The translations under genes and the position numbers were made by a program. Below the pieces are notes generated by a model. The model did no database searches and had not been told where the DNA came from. It saw only the letters and a program-made list of their open reading frames with translations. DNA of 64,000 nt from positions 1 to 64,000 of the forward strand of contig NZ_BCLI01000006.1 of the NCBI RefSeq assembly GCF_001748385.1, written 5' to 3'. Positions 7,321-15,519 of the stretch are shown one piece after another (within the stretch, counting starts at the first letter, position 1; each line of letters opens with the position of its first letter). Source of the DNA: Vulcanisaeta thermophila (GTDB taxonomy: Archaea; Thermoproteota; Thermoprotei; Thermoproteales; Thermocladiaceae).

Positions 7321-8982
7321 TCATTGTTGCATTCTTTCTATTTCTCTCCTCCTCAACTCATACCTCTTAAGCTTGCCTGTCTCGGTTCTGGGCAGTTCAT
7401 TAACAAACTCTATTTCCCTGGGGTATGCGTAAGCCGCCAACCTACTCTTAACAAAGTTTTGAATGTCAGCCTTTAACTCATCGGATGGTTGGTATCCAGG
7501 CTTTAATACTATGAATGCCTTGATTATGGTGCCCCTAACGGGGTCTGGCTTACCAATAACACCCACATCCATAACGGCTGGGTACTGTAGCAGTACGTGC
7601 TCCACCTCCTCAGGGCCAATCCTGTACCCAGAGACCTTTATAACATCATCAGCCCTACCCTTAAACCATAAATACCCATACTCATCCTTAACCCCCATGT
7701 CACCGATGAAGAACCAACCATTCCTTATCCTCTCCCGGGTGGCCTCGGGATTCTTGAAGTAACCCAGGAACACCACAGGGTCGGGTAGTTTAACGGCTAT
7801 GTATCCCTCACTACCTGGTGGTAGTGGGTTACCATTATCATCAACGACGTCCACCACATGACCAGGTGCTGGCTTACCCAATGAACCAGGCTTTGCCCAT
7901 AATGAATTATTCGTAACCACCAGGTTTGATTCGGTGGCGCCGTAAAACTCATTAACAGGGATCCCGAGGGCATTCATACCCCACTCAATTAAGTCCTTAC
8001 CTGGTGATTCACCGGCTGTGCTTATGGCCCTTAACCTAAGGTCAAAGTCCCTCCTGGGCCATGGAAACTCCCTCCTAATGATCCTCAGCGCCGTTGGTGT
8101 TATGAATGCTGCCGTGACCTTAAACTCCTGCATTACCTCCAACGCATCCCTGGCGCTGAAGCCCCTGGACCTCCTATAGGCAACCACCGGCATCCCAAAG
8201 TATAGCGAGGGCAGCACCACATCACCCAGTGCCCCAATCCAGCCCCAATCGGCGTTTGTCCAATAGACATCGCCCTCCCTAGGTGCCAACTCAAAGTATA
8301 GTTGATACGTTGGTATATGCCCAAGGAGGAATCTATGCGCGTGAAGTACACCCTTGGGTGGGCCCGTACTTCCCGACGTGTAGAATAACTGTGCAGGGTC
8401 TTCACTGCGGGTCTCCACTGGGGAAAAGTTACCACCCCCCTTTAGTGCGTCGCTGATTGGGTACTCCTTATCGTATCTAGCCTCATCATCAACTATGAAG
8501 ACGCCCCTTAGGGTCTCTACATCTTTCAATTTTTCCCTAACATCAACCCTGGAACCCTCCATCACAACAACCTTGGCACCACTATGCCTAACCCTATACA
8601 GCACGCCGTCAGTGCCGATTAATGGTGAGATTGATAGGGCAATACCACCAAGCCTATATACGGCAGTGAGGGTGGCCACAAGCTCGGGCCTTGGCTGTAG
8701 GTAAACACCAACCACATCACCAACACCCACGCCAAGGTCCCTAAGGGTACTCGCAATGGAGTCGGAGAACCTCTTTAACTCATTAAACGTGTAACTTGCC
8801 CTATTACCCTCATCATCAATGTAGTAAATACTAATCCTATCCCCAAACCCCCTCTTAACATTCCTATCAATTATTGCATAACCCACATTAAACCTCTCCG
8901 GGATATTCCATGAGAAAGCATTGTAAAGCTCCTCATAACTCTTAAAGGGGTACCGGCGTATATCAACCTCAAGATTCTCCAT
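7321..8982 (-). CDS. Acyl-CoA synthetase (AMP-forming, ACSM/acetate-CoA ligase-like)
   Basis: An ANL-superfamily adenylating enzyme (553 residues) that makes acyl-CoA from a carboxylic acid, ATP and CoA. The P-loop YTSGSTGPPKG is near residues 204-214, the A5 motif FYGATESN near 340, the A8 hinge VSGYRIGPEEVEH near 455, and the catalytic lysine lies in TETGKLKR near the end. Sequence style (YWTNADWGWIGA) is that of medium-chain or short-chain acyl-CoA synthetases, but the substrate cannot be fixed. ATG 8982 is preferred because AGGTGG lies 5 nt upstream; the GTG at 8991 follows the MFS stop codon directly. The pairing with an MFS symporter points to uptake then activation of an organic acid. 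Confidence 0.9.
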   Translation of the reverse strand: MENLEVDIRRYPFKSYEELYNAFSWNIPERFNVGYAIIDRNVKRGFGDRISIYYIDDEGNRASYTFNELKRFSDSIASTLRDLGVGVGDVVGVYLQPRPELVATLTAVYRLGGIALSISPLIGTDGVLYRVRHSGAKVVVMEGSRVDVREKLKDVETLRGVFIVDDEARYDKEYPISDALKGGGNFSPVETRSEDPAQLFYTSGSTGPPKGVLHAHRFLLGHIPTYQLYFELAPREGDVYWTNADWGWIGALGDVVLPSLYFGMPVVAYRRSRGFSARDALEVMQEFKVTAAFITPTALRIIRREFPWPRRDFDLRLRAISTAGESPGKDLIEWGMNALGIPVNEFYGATESNLVVTNNSLWAKPGSLGKPAPGHVVDVVDDNGNPLPPGSEGYIAVKLPDPVVFLGYFKNPEATRERIRNGWFFIGDMGVKDEYGYLWFKGRADDVIKVSGYRIGPEEVEHVLLQYPAVMDVGVIGKPDPVRGTIIKAFIVLKPGYQPSDELKADIQNFVKSRLAAYAYPREIEFVNELPRTETGKLKRYELRRREIERMQQ

Positions 8983-8991
8983 GGGAACCAC

Positions 8992-10281
8992 CTACGATAA
9001 TTCATCCGTTATATTATCCCTGGGTGACAACGCAACAAACACGGCGGCTATTATGGCCCCTATTATGGTGACTAGGGAGATCGCAAGGACAGGGTTTACC
9101 TTACCTACCGTACTCAAGAGGTAGGTGCTTATGTAGGGGGCAAAGGAACTTAGTGCAACGCCTAGATTTATTATAAACCCAATACCACTATACCTAACCC
9201 TAGTCTCTATATTCTCACCCAGCCAGGCGGGCAGGATTGAGTATTGGGACCCAAAGAGGATGCCCATTAAAACTGTGCCCAATATAAACGTTAATGTGTT
9301 ATGGAGGGTCACTAGGTACCAGACTGGATATAGCAGTGCCGCATCGATCAGGTAAAGGATCAGTAATAGGTACTTCCTCATCCCTAAACGGTCACTCAGC
9401 ATTCCGAAAAATGGTGCAATGATTAACCATGAAAGCCCCGCTGCCAATGAGGCGTAAATAACGAACTCTCGGGAATAACCTAGTAATGGTATTAATGTTC
9501 CGAAATAACCAATGGATCCATAGTAAATAAGTGACTCACCAAATATTACAAGGACGGCTATTAAAACGAACAAACCGTACTTCCTGAGGAGAGCGGCTAT
9601 CGGTATCCTCTCAGGGTTAGGCTTAGCCTTAACCAACCAGGGTTTGCTTTCACTAATCTTCCACCTAACAATCAACGCAATTATTAATGGTATGACACCA
9701 AACCAAAAGATAATCCTCCAACCATAACTCTCCATGGCAGCCTTAGTGGGTGCCAGGGCGCTTGTTAGTGCTAATGCAGCGGCACCGAATAATGAAGCCA
9801 CCGCAGCGCCTGATTGGGATATACCCCCAAGGAACCCCCTCATTCTAGCTGTTGGTGCGAATTCCACGGTTATAGTCATGCCGCCAGCCCACTCACCAGC
9901 TAGGAATATGCCCTGGGTTATCCTTAGGAGTGCCAGCAATATCGTGGCAGCAATACCCACCTGGTAGTACGTGGGTAGGAAACCTATGAGGGTTGTGGCA
10001 ATGCCCATGCCAAGTAGGGACATAAACCACGTAGTTTTCCTACCAAGCCTATCACCAAGATGTCCCAGGATCACGGCACCTATGGGCCTTGCAAAGTAAC
10101 CAAGAACCAATGTTAACAATGCAGCCAATACACTGGCTATGTAATTACCACTCGGGAAGAATAGCGGCGCGAAGTATGGTGTAGCGTATACGTAAGTTAA
10201 CATGTCATACAATTCAAAGCCCCAACCCAGGTTGGCTGATATCGCAACCTTATACGCATCCCTGAGGTTACTGGGCCTCAT
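8992..10281 (-). CDS. MFS metabolite:H+ symporter (MHS-like)
   Basis: About 429 residues with 12 predicted membrane segments. The loop 2-3 motif GHLGDRLGRKTTW and a second-half copy GMLSDRLGMRKY are typical of MFS sugar/organic-acid carriers, and GEWAGGMTITVEFAP resembles the helix-5 region of the metabolite:H+ symporter group. It sits immediately upstream of the acyl-CoA synthetase with no gap, so the two are co-transcribed; it probably brings in the carboxylate that the synthetase activates (inference). ATG 10281 is chosen since a GCTTAAAAATT box lies about 32 nt before it; TTG 10302 is a longer alternative. Confidence 0.88.
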   Translation of the reverse strand: MRPSNLRDAYKVAISANLGWGFELYDMLTYVYATPYFAPLFFPSGNYIASVLAALLTLVLGYFARPIGAVILGHLGDRLGRKTTWFMSLLGMGIATTLIGFLPTYYQVGIAATILLALLRITQGIFLAGEWAGGMTITVEFAPTARMRGFLGGISQSGAAVASLFGAAALALTSALAPTKAAMESYGWRIIFWFGVIPLIIALIVRWKISESKPWLVKAKPNPERIPIAALLRKYGLFVLIAVLVIFGESLIYYGSIGYFGTLIPLLGYSREFVIYASLAAGLSWLIIAPFFGMLSDRLGMRKYLLLILYLIDAALLYPVWYLVTLHNTLTFILGTVLMGILFGSQYSILPAWLGENIETRVRYSGIGFIINLGVALSSFAPYISTYLLSTVGKVNPVLAISLVTIIGAIIAAVFVALSPRDNITDELS

Positions 10282-10385
10282 TAACCTATATATAACGGTC
10301 AAATTTTTAAGCTTTACCTAGATCTAGATATTTTATTCGGGTAATCCGTAATACTTAAAATAGTTAGTTTCTTTAGGGTTTTGCA

Positions 10386-10493
10386 ATGATAGGCATAAGT
10401 ACTCCCTGGGTAATGTTCGTGGAGGTGTTTATTAAGGTTAAAACTGTGGGCACTTACACGGATGCTCTAAATCCATGGTTAGTTAAGGGTTGA
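10386..10493 (+). CDS. Possible 35-residue leaderless ORF
   Basis: ATG 10386 opens a 35-codon frame beginning MIGISTPWVMFVEVF. A TATA-like stretch (TAATACTTAAAATAG) lies about 28 nt upstream, the usual leaderless spacing. It ends 21 nt before the CoA-transferase start. There is no recognised family. It could be a short peptide, the leader of the CoA-transferase transcript, or chance. Confidence 0.22.
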   Translation: MIGISTPWVMFVEVFIKVKTVGTYTDALNPWLVKG

Positions 10494-10514
10494 TGGTGGG
10501 GTTACGGTGATACC

Positions 10515-11624
10515 ATGAGGTTCAGGGCCATTGAGTTGGGTCACGTCGTTGCCGGGCCCTTTGCTGGTGAGGTGCTGGTTCAATTGGGTTTCGATGTGAT
10601 TAAGGTGGAACCACTTAGTGGTGATCCCTCTAGACGCGATGACGTGCTTGGGGATTCCATGTTCCTATTCTTCAACAGGGGTAAGAGGTCAATAGCCCTC
10701 GACCTAAGGAGTAGGGAGGGTAGGGAGGTATTCCTGAGGTTGGTTAGGGTTAGTAATGTTGTTATTGAGAACCTGGGCCCTGGCTCCATGGATAGGCTGG
10801 GACTGGGTAAGGACGCTCTATTCTCAGTGAACCCATCACTAATTTACTGCTCAATAAAGGGTTACCCAGAAGGTGAGTTGAGGAATTGGCCTGCCTTCGG
10901 GACCTTGGTTGAGGCCGTTACTGGTGTTATGTGGAGTAACGGTAATGCCAGGCTCCCAGCATCCATAACGGACATGGCAACATCACTATACTGCGTAATC
11001 AACGTGCTATGGGCATTACTCAACAATAAGCCTGGGTACTACGAGGTAACACTATACCAAAGCAGCGTGGCATGGCTCGGCTACTACCTAATCGCATTGC
11101 AAACCATGGGTAAGGTCTTCCCGGCAATGGGCGATAAACTACCCTTCTGGGCACCGTATGAGTTGTTTAGGACGGGTGATGGGAGGTACATCTACCTAGC
11201 CGTGGCCAACGACGTCATTTGGCAAAGGCTGTGCAGGGCCATTAAACGCGAGGACCTAATGAACGACCCAAGGTTCAGAACCAACGCGGACAGGGTTAGG
11301 AATAGGGAGGAGCTTCATGAAGTGCTACAGCAAATCTTCAGTAATTACGGGTCACGGGAGCTCATCAACCTACTATTGAGCAATGACGTGCCCGTGGCAC
11401 CCCTAGCGGACATAAACGATGTACTCAATTCAAACGTCACCCAGTGGGACCTAACGACGAGGGATGAGAAGCCGGTGAGAATACCGAGGATTCCCGTGCC
11501 AGGTAGCCTAGATGGTGTGTTGGCGCCAAGGCTTGGTGGTGACTCACTGGGGATACTCAGGGAGTTGGGTTATGGTGATGATGAGATAAGGAACCTTGTG
11601 AGTAAGGGCGTGGTTAAGGTTTAG
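10515..11624 (+). CDS. Class III CoA-transferase (CaiB/BaiF family)
   Basis: A 369-residue family III CoA-transferase, which moves CoA between carboxylates through an aspartyl-CoA anhydride. Visible hallmarks: GHVVAGPFAGEVLVQLGFDVIKVE at the start, FLFFNRGKRSIALDL, ADVVIEN-like VSNVVIENLGPG, and the DMATSLYCVINVLWAL stretch holding the probable catalytic Asp. Length is slightly under the usual 390-410. It is divergent from the MFS/acyl-CoA synthetase pair, so the three may act on one acid, but this is inference and the substrate is unknown. Its stop is 2 nt from the convergent taw3 stop. Confidence 0.9.
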   Translation: MRFRAIELGHVVAGPFAGEVLVQLGFDVIKVEPLSGDPSRRDDVLGDSMFLFFNRGKRSIALDLRSREGREVFLRLVRVSNVVIENLGPGSMDRLGLGKDALFSVNPSLIYCSIKGYPEGELRNWPAFGTLVEAVTGVMWSNGNARLPASITDMATSLYCVINVLWALLNNKPGYYEVTLYQSSVAWLGYYLIALQTMGKVFPAMGDKLPFWAPYELFRTGDGRYIYLAVANDVIWQRLCRAIKREDLMNDPRFRTNADRVRNREELHEVLQQIFSNYGSRELINLLLSNDVPVAPLADINDVLNSNVTQWDLTTRDEKPVRIPRIPVPGSLDGVLAPRLGGDSLGILRELGYGDDEIRNLVSKGVVKV

Positions 11625-11626
11625 CG

Positions 11627-12325
11627 TCACGGGTCAAGGGGTATAGATTCAATGAGGGAGTTCAATTTCTCCCTGAACTCCCTATACGAGGTCATGAAGT
11701 ATGTCCTGGGCATATCACCAAGCCACTCCCTACCCATAAGCCTAACCTCAATGAGCCTAATCAAATGGGCAAGCCTAAGCTTACCAAACATCAGGGTCTC
11801 ATTGGCCACATCCACAACCCTCCTGAAACCATCCTCAGTGAAGTTGGGTCTTCCGTTAATTATAAGGGGCACCTCAAACCTATCCTCACCCTGAACCTCA
11901 ACAACAACGCCATCATGCATCACCGAGTAGATGCCACTATGCTTGAAACCGGCCTCCCTGGCCAACCTGAGGATCTTAAGGGCACCATCCAGGTCCCTGG
12001 ACATGAAGTGAATTATGGGCGCCCTCACCAACAGCCAAACATCGCCGTAATCAAAACCCCTAAGTGCCCCCTGAACCTCGCCGTAGGTGACTGGCCTGTG
12101 CCACTTAATGAGGAATTTAAATAGGCCAGGACCCTTGGAATAACTAAGCCTTGGCGCACTGGCCAGGGCTATCCGACCACTGCAACTACTGGTTGTGTAG
12201 TAATCACTCAATTTCTCATTGAACTCCCTGAGAAAGTCCTCAATGTCGAAGTCCACCCTACCCTCACTAGCCTCCCTACTCAGTCTATCCAAGAAAACCC
12301 TCTTCCTAGCCTCAAAATTACCCAT
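11627..12325 (-). CDS. taw3: tRNA wybutosine-synthesizing protein 3 (Taw3/TYW3)
   Basis: 232 residues. The family signature is plain: FLREFNEKLSDYYTTSSCSGRIAL near residues 27-55, then LIKWHRPVTYGEV, the helix-strand block LLVRAPIIHFMSRDLDGALKIL, REAGFKHSGIYSV, and the tail FEVPLIINGRP and VDVANETL. Taw3 acts after Taw2 in making the tricyclic wyosine derivatives at G37 of tRNA-Phe, methylating the ring with SAM. This is normal archaeal housekeeping. The start ATG is well placed; the gene is convergent with the CoA-transferase (2 nt apart) and divergent from the ABC binding protein. Confidence 0.88.
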   Translation of the reverse strand: MGNFEARKRVFLDRLSREASEGRVDFDIEDFLREFNEKLSDYYTTSSCSGRIALASAPRLSYSKGPGLFKFLIKWHRPVTYGEVQGALRGFDYGDVWLLVRAPIIHFMSRDLDGALKILRLAREAGFKHSGIYSVMHDGVVVEVQGEDRFEVPLIINGRPNFTEDGFRRVVDVANETLMFGKLRLAHLIRLIEVRLMGREWLGDMPRTYFMTSYREFREKLNSLIESIPLDP

Positions 12326-12422
12326 TACTGAGTGAAGCCCAGGGAGTGGTGACTTAAATATTTCTATAGGTATTTTATCGCCAAGAGCAATATTTAATTA
12401 AGCGCATTTCCCACAGGACCCA

Positions 12423-13538
12423 TTGGTGGCTGGAATGAGCAGGCTCTACGCACTAATAATACTATCGATTATGCTGGGCATCGCAATGGGCTACCCAATG
12501 GGTTACTTCACACATACGGCGAAGCCATGCACGACAGGGGGCGCTTACCTGGGCGTGATCACGGCATCACTATACGCGGACCTATTCAGGGACGCGGGTC
12601 AATCCCTGGGTATAAACACAGTAGTCACCGGGATGGGCTCAGTCCAAGCTGCGAGACAGGTCATACTGAACCCCACTGGTTACTCAATATACACCAGCAT
12701 AGACCCATACATACTAACCTCACTACTATACCCAAACAACATAACCAGTTGGTACATAGCCATAGCGGGTGACGAGATGGTGATAGCCTACTCACCACAC
12801 ATGCCCCAGCAACTACTCAACGAGGTTAATGCACTGACCAATGAGGAGAGGGAGGCTTTAGCCGCGGGTAATTACACCAGGGCCATGGCCATAACCAGGG
12901 AATTCCTAGACCTAATCTTCTCAAACAGTACCAAGGCCCTGGCCCATCAATACGGCGCCTACGTAATTGGGACGTCAAACCCAAACACGGACCCAGAGGG
13001 TTACAGGGCATTGATGGTCCTGGAACTCACGGGGATATACTGGGGACTTGGTAAGGACTACTACGTGAACCTATTCAATGAGTTCAACTCCACGGGCAAC
13101 GTCTACGAGGTGCTAGCTGGGAGTCAACTCTTTGGTCCGGTGGAGAGTGGTAAGGTTTGGTTTGACATAGCCATTTACAAATCCTCAGCGGTAAGCGCCG
13201 GGTTACCCTACTTCCCACTACCACCCATGGTTAACCTGGGAGACCCAGGTTACTCAAGCTTTTATAGCAGGGCCTCGGTGACAATAACCGTGGGCGGGCA
13301 AAGCCTGGTGGTTAGGGGCGCACCGATACAACTGGCATTGACAATACCCAACCAGGGACCCAATAAGGTAGTGGCCGAGGAGTTAATAATATACCTAATA
13401 TCACCACAGGGCCACGAGTTAATGAGGAAATTGGGCATAAACCCACTGACACCGGCAATACTCTATGGTAACCTCAGTGACGTGCCCACCCTAATAAGGT
13501 CCCTGGTCAACTCCTCACTACTGATCTACGGTGGTTAG
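12423..13538 (+). CDS. wtpA: Tungstate/molybdate-type ABC transporter substrate-binding protein
   Basis: 371 residues. An N-terminal signal or anchor helix (LYALIILSIMLGIAMGYPMGY) precedes a periplasmic-binding-protein fold; YLGVITASLYADLFRDAG, the short ARQVILNPTGYSIYTSIDP and IAGDEMVIAYSP are typical of the WtpA/ModA class of oxyanion binders. The gene overlaps the permease start by 8 nt. TTG 12423, GTG 12426 and ATG 12435 are in-frame starts; a box ATATTTAATTAA centred about 26 nt before 12423 favours one of the first two. Hyperthermophilic archaea commonly need tungsten for aldehyde oxidoreductases, which fits. Anion specificity is inferred. Confidence 0.78.
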   Translation: MVAGMSRLYALIILSIMLGIAMGYPMGYFTHTAKPCTTGGAYLGVITASLYADLFRDAGQSLGINTVVTGMGSVQAARQVILNPTGYSIYTSIDPYILTSLLYPNNITSWYIAIAGDEMVIAYSPHMPQQLLNEVNALTNEEREALAAGNYTRAMAITREFLDLIFSNSTKALAHQYGAYVIGTSNPNTDPEGYRALMVLELTGIYWGLGKDYYVNLFNEFNSTGNVYEVLAGSQLFGPVESGKVWFDIAIYKSSAVSAGLPYFPLPPMVNLGDPGYSSFYSRASVTITVGGQSLVVRGAPIQLALTIPNQGPNKVVAEELIIYLISPQGHELMRKLGINPLTPAILYGNLSDVPTLIRSLVNSSLLIYGG

Positions 13539-14349
13539 TCTGGACAGCACGAATTACTACTTCACGCCCTTCATCATACTACTAACACTCATGCTCACAC
13601 TCCCAATTGCCGCCCTATTCTACGTGGGCCGTGAATACATACTGCGGGCATTAACGAGCCCCCTATTCATATCGAGCCTAGCCATTACACTGCTGGGCGC
13701 ATTAATAGCCGCCCTCCTGGACCTAGCCCTGGGTTTACCCACAGCGTACGCCCTATCAAGGAATTTACTGCCCAGGGGATTAAGCGACGTAGTTAGTGAC
13801 GTACTCCTCTCCCCAATGACAATACCACACACGGTGGTGGGGCTAAGCCTACTAATCCTCACATCACCCATATCACCAATACCAATAATTAGGAGGTTAC
13901 CCCTCGTGGACACCATGTGGGGGCTTGTGGCTGCGTACTTCGTGGTCTCGGCACCCATAGCCATAGGGTCCATGAAGCAGGTAATAGACGGTGTTGACGT
14001 GGTGTACGAGGAATTGGCACTGACCATGGGGCTAACCCGGTGGGGAGCCTTCACGAAGGTCGTGATCCCCATGGTTAGGAGGGACCTGGTCACATCATAT
14101 TTGCTGGCGTGGAGTAGGTCCGTTAGTGAGTTTGGCTCCATAGCCATACTGGCCTATTACGTAATGGCACCACCACTGATTAACTACGCATACCCAATAC
14201 CAATACTTGTTTGGTACGAGTACGAGGTCTACGGGCTCGCACCAGCCCTGGGCTACGCCTCAGCATCACTGCTAATCTCAATAATTACCCTGGTGGTCAT
14301 GGGGCTAATAAGCAGGGGAAGGGTGAGGATGCCAATGATTAAGCCCTAA
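13531..14349 (+). CDS. wtpB: ABC transporter permease, tungstate/molybdate/sulfate type
   Basis: 272 residues with about six hydrophobic segments. The cytoplasmic EAA loop that docks the ATPase is visible (ELALTMGLTRWGAFTKVVIPM, split here for length: EAA-like core then G and VVIPM). SPMTIPHTVVGLSLLI and TYALSRNLLP-like GLPTAYALSRN are typical of ModB/WtpB/CysT permeases. It is translationally coupled to the binding-protein gene. The expected ATPase gene (wtpC) is missing: the next gene is sixA on the other strand, overlapping by 11 nt. The pair must borrow an ATPase encoded elsewhere, or the operon has been truncated. Confidence 0.85.
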   Translation: MVSLDSTNYYFTPFIILLTLMLTLPIAALFYVGREYILRALTSPLFISSLAITLLGALIAALLDLALGLPTAYALSRNLLPRGLSDVVSDVLLSPMTIPHTVVGLSLLILTSPISPIPIIRRLPLVDTMWGLVAAYFVVSAPIAIGSMKQVIDGVDVVYEELALTMGLTRWGAFTKVVIPMVRRDLVTSYLLAWSRSVSEFGSIAILAYYVMAPPLINYAYPIPILVWYEYEVYGLAPALGYASASLLISIITLVVMGLISRGRVRMPMIKP

Positions 14350-14803
14350 CCACATCGGGGGTTATGTACCACGCAATGGACCAGGAACCACCTGAACCAA
14401 CCAACTTCAGCACACCCGAGTACCTAAACTCCACAACCTTAACCTCGGGATTACCCACAAGAAGTAGAGAAACAAGGCGGCTTAGGTGCGGTAAGTGACC
14501 CACAATCATGAGGTCACTCGTTAAGGACTTAACCCTACCAACCCAAACACCTGGGTCGTCATTGGGGTTGAGGCCATCTGATGCGTAAACCCTGGATGCG
14601 CCAAGGTACCTAGCAAGTATCTCAGCGGTCTGCCTAGCCCTGGTCTTACCACTATGAATAATCTCATAAACCCTAACACCCAGGGAGGCCAGGTACCTAG
14701 CCACACGCTCGGTCTCATCAACACCCTCGGGGGTTAACCTACGCTCTGGATCCTGCTCCTCACTAAAGGACTTACCATGCTGAACCAGATATAGTGACGG
14801 CAC
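14339..14803 (-). CDS. sixA: SixA-like phosphohistidine phosphatase
   Basis: 154 residues of the histidine phosphatase superfamily. The catalytic histidine is in LYLVQHGKS at the start (the archaeal SixA-type QHG form of RHG), IHSGKTRARQTAEIL holds the second arginine, and VGHLPHLSRL holds the second histidine. It lacks the long insertions of phosphoglycerate mutases, so it fits the short SixA group. The physiological substrate in archaea is not known. It converges on the ABC permease with an 11-nt overlap. Confidence 0.85.
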   Translation of the reverse strand: MPSLYLVQHGKSFSEEQDPERRLTPEGVDETERVARYLASLGVRVYEIIHSGKTRARQTAEILARYLGASRVYASDGLNPNDDPGVWVGRVKSLTSDLMIVGHLPHLSRLVSLLLVGNPEVKVVEFRYSGVLKLVGSGGSWSIAWYITPDVVRA

Positions 14804-14856
14804 GTATTGAGTTAGTAATGTGGGGAATAAAAGGGATTCTGCACGTGGAACCGTTA

Positions 14857-14866
14857 GCTTTTTAAG
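14857..14866 (+). promoter_or_regulatory. TATA-like box for the micro-ORF at 14891
   Basis: GCTTTTTAAG is centred about 29 nt before ATG 14891, the spacing of a leaderless archaeal promoter. Confidence 0.4.
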
Positions 14867-14890
14867 GAATAAGCACCGAGTATTCTGTAG

Positions 14891-15037
14891 ATGGGTAGGA
14901 TTGGTAGGCTATACCCACTGAGGGATTATTACGTGGGTAAGCCCAGGATCGGTAGGCTATACCCCGCTCACCTACACCCCTGGGTGGTTGAAGTTGGCAG
15001 TGAGGGTGAGGTTAAGGATAGTGCACAGGAACAATAA
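14891..15037 (+). CDS. Micro-ORF: 48-residue basic peptide with an internal duplication
   Basis: ATG 14891 to TAA 15037. The peptide starts MGRIGRLYPLRDYYV and contains RIGRLYP twice, 16 residues apart. At DNA level the copies are AGGATYGGTAGGCTATACCC at 14897-14916 and 14945-14964; the single difference (ATT or ATC) is synonymous and the offset is exactly 48 nt, both expected if this frame is translated. A TATA-like box is well placed. The ORF overlaps the start of the next gene by 50 nt in another frame. No family is recognised. Confidence 0.45.
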   Translation: MGRIGRLYPLRDYYVGKPRIGRLYPAHLHPWVVEVGSEGEVKDSAQEQ

Positions 15038-15422
15038 CGTGATAACCACCTCACTAGTAAACACGGGTTTTGAGGCAGACACACCGCAATTACTAATACC
15101 CATAAACCTGGCCAGGAAACTGAACCTATGGGAGAGGGCTATAAACGAGGGTGTGATCCAAACCTACGGAACCGTGGGAGGCCCAGTGAGGTTATACGCA
15201 GTGCCGCGATCCATCGAGGTGTCGGTTGTTGAGGATGACCTAGAAACAAGGCCCGTGACCGCGGACGCATTAATATCCGAGATAGAGAGGGAGGTATTAA
15301 TCAGTGATTACCTGGCGGGTCTCCTGGGGATTATAATTGAGGATGCCAGGGAGGGACTGTGGAGGTTAAGGGATGATAAAGGCAATAAATTAAGGCGTAC
15401 ATACACACAGCAATACTGGTAA
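14988..15422 (+). CDS. Retropepsin-like (clan AA) protein with a changed active site
   Basis: 144 residues. The segment TTSLVNTGFEADTPQLLIP resembles the flap-proximal strand of archaeal aspartyl-protease-like proteins (xLVDTGFxxxxPxLxLP), followed by TYGTVGGPVRLYAVP, a psi-loop-like strand, and ISDYLAGLLGIIIED. The catalytic Asp of DTG is Asn here (NTG), so protease activity is doubtful. TTG 14988 is the longest start; GTG at 15000 or 15006 are alternatives. It overlaps the micro-ORF. Fold assignment is inference from a short motif. Confidence 0.5.
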   Translation: MKLAVRVRLRIVHRNNNVITTSLVNTGFEADTPQLLIPINLARKLNLWERAINEGVIQTYGTVGGPVRLYAVPRSIEVSVVEDDLETRPVTADALISEIEREVLISDYLAGLLGIIIEDAREGLWRLRDDKGNKLRRTYTQQYW

Positions 15423-15519
15423 GCCAAGCCCACCGGCATGATAAGGTGCTCTACCCACTTAAAATAACAGCCACGTCACCACTAAAATATTGAGAACCCG
15501 ATAAATAGAGAGTGTAACA

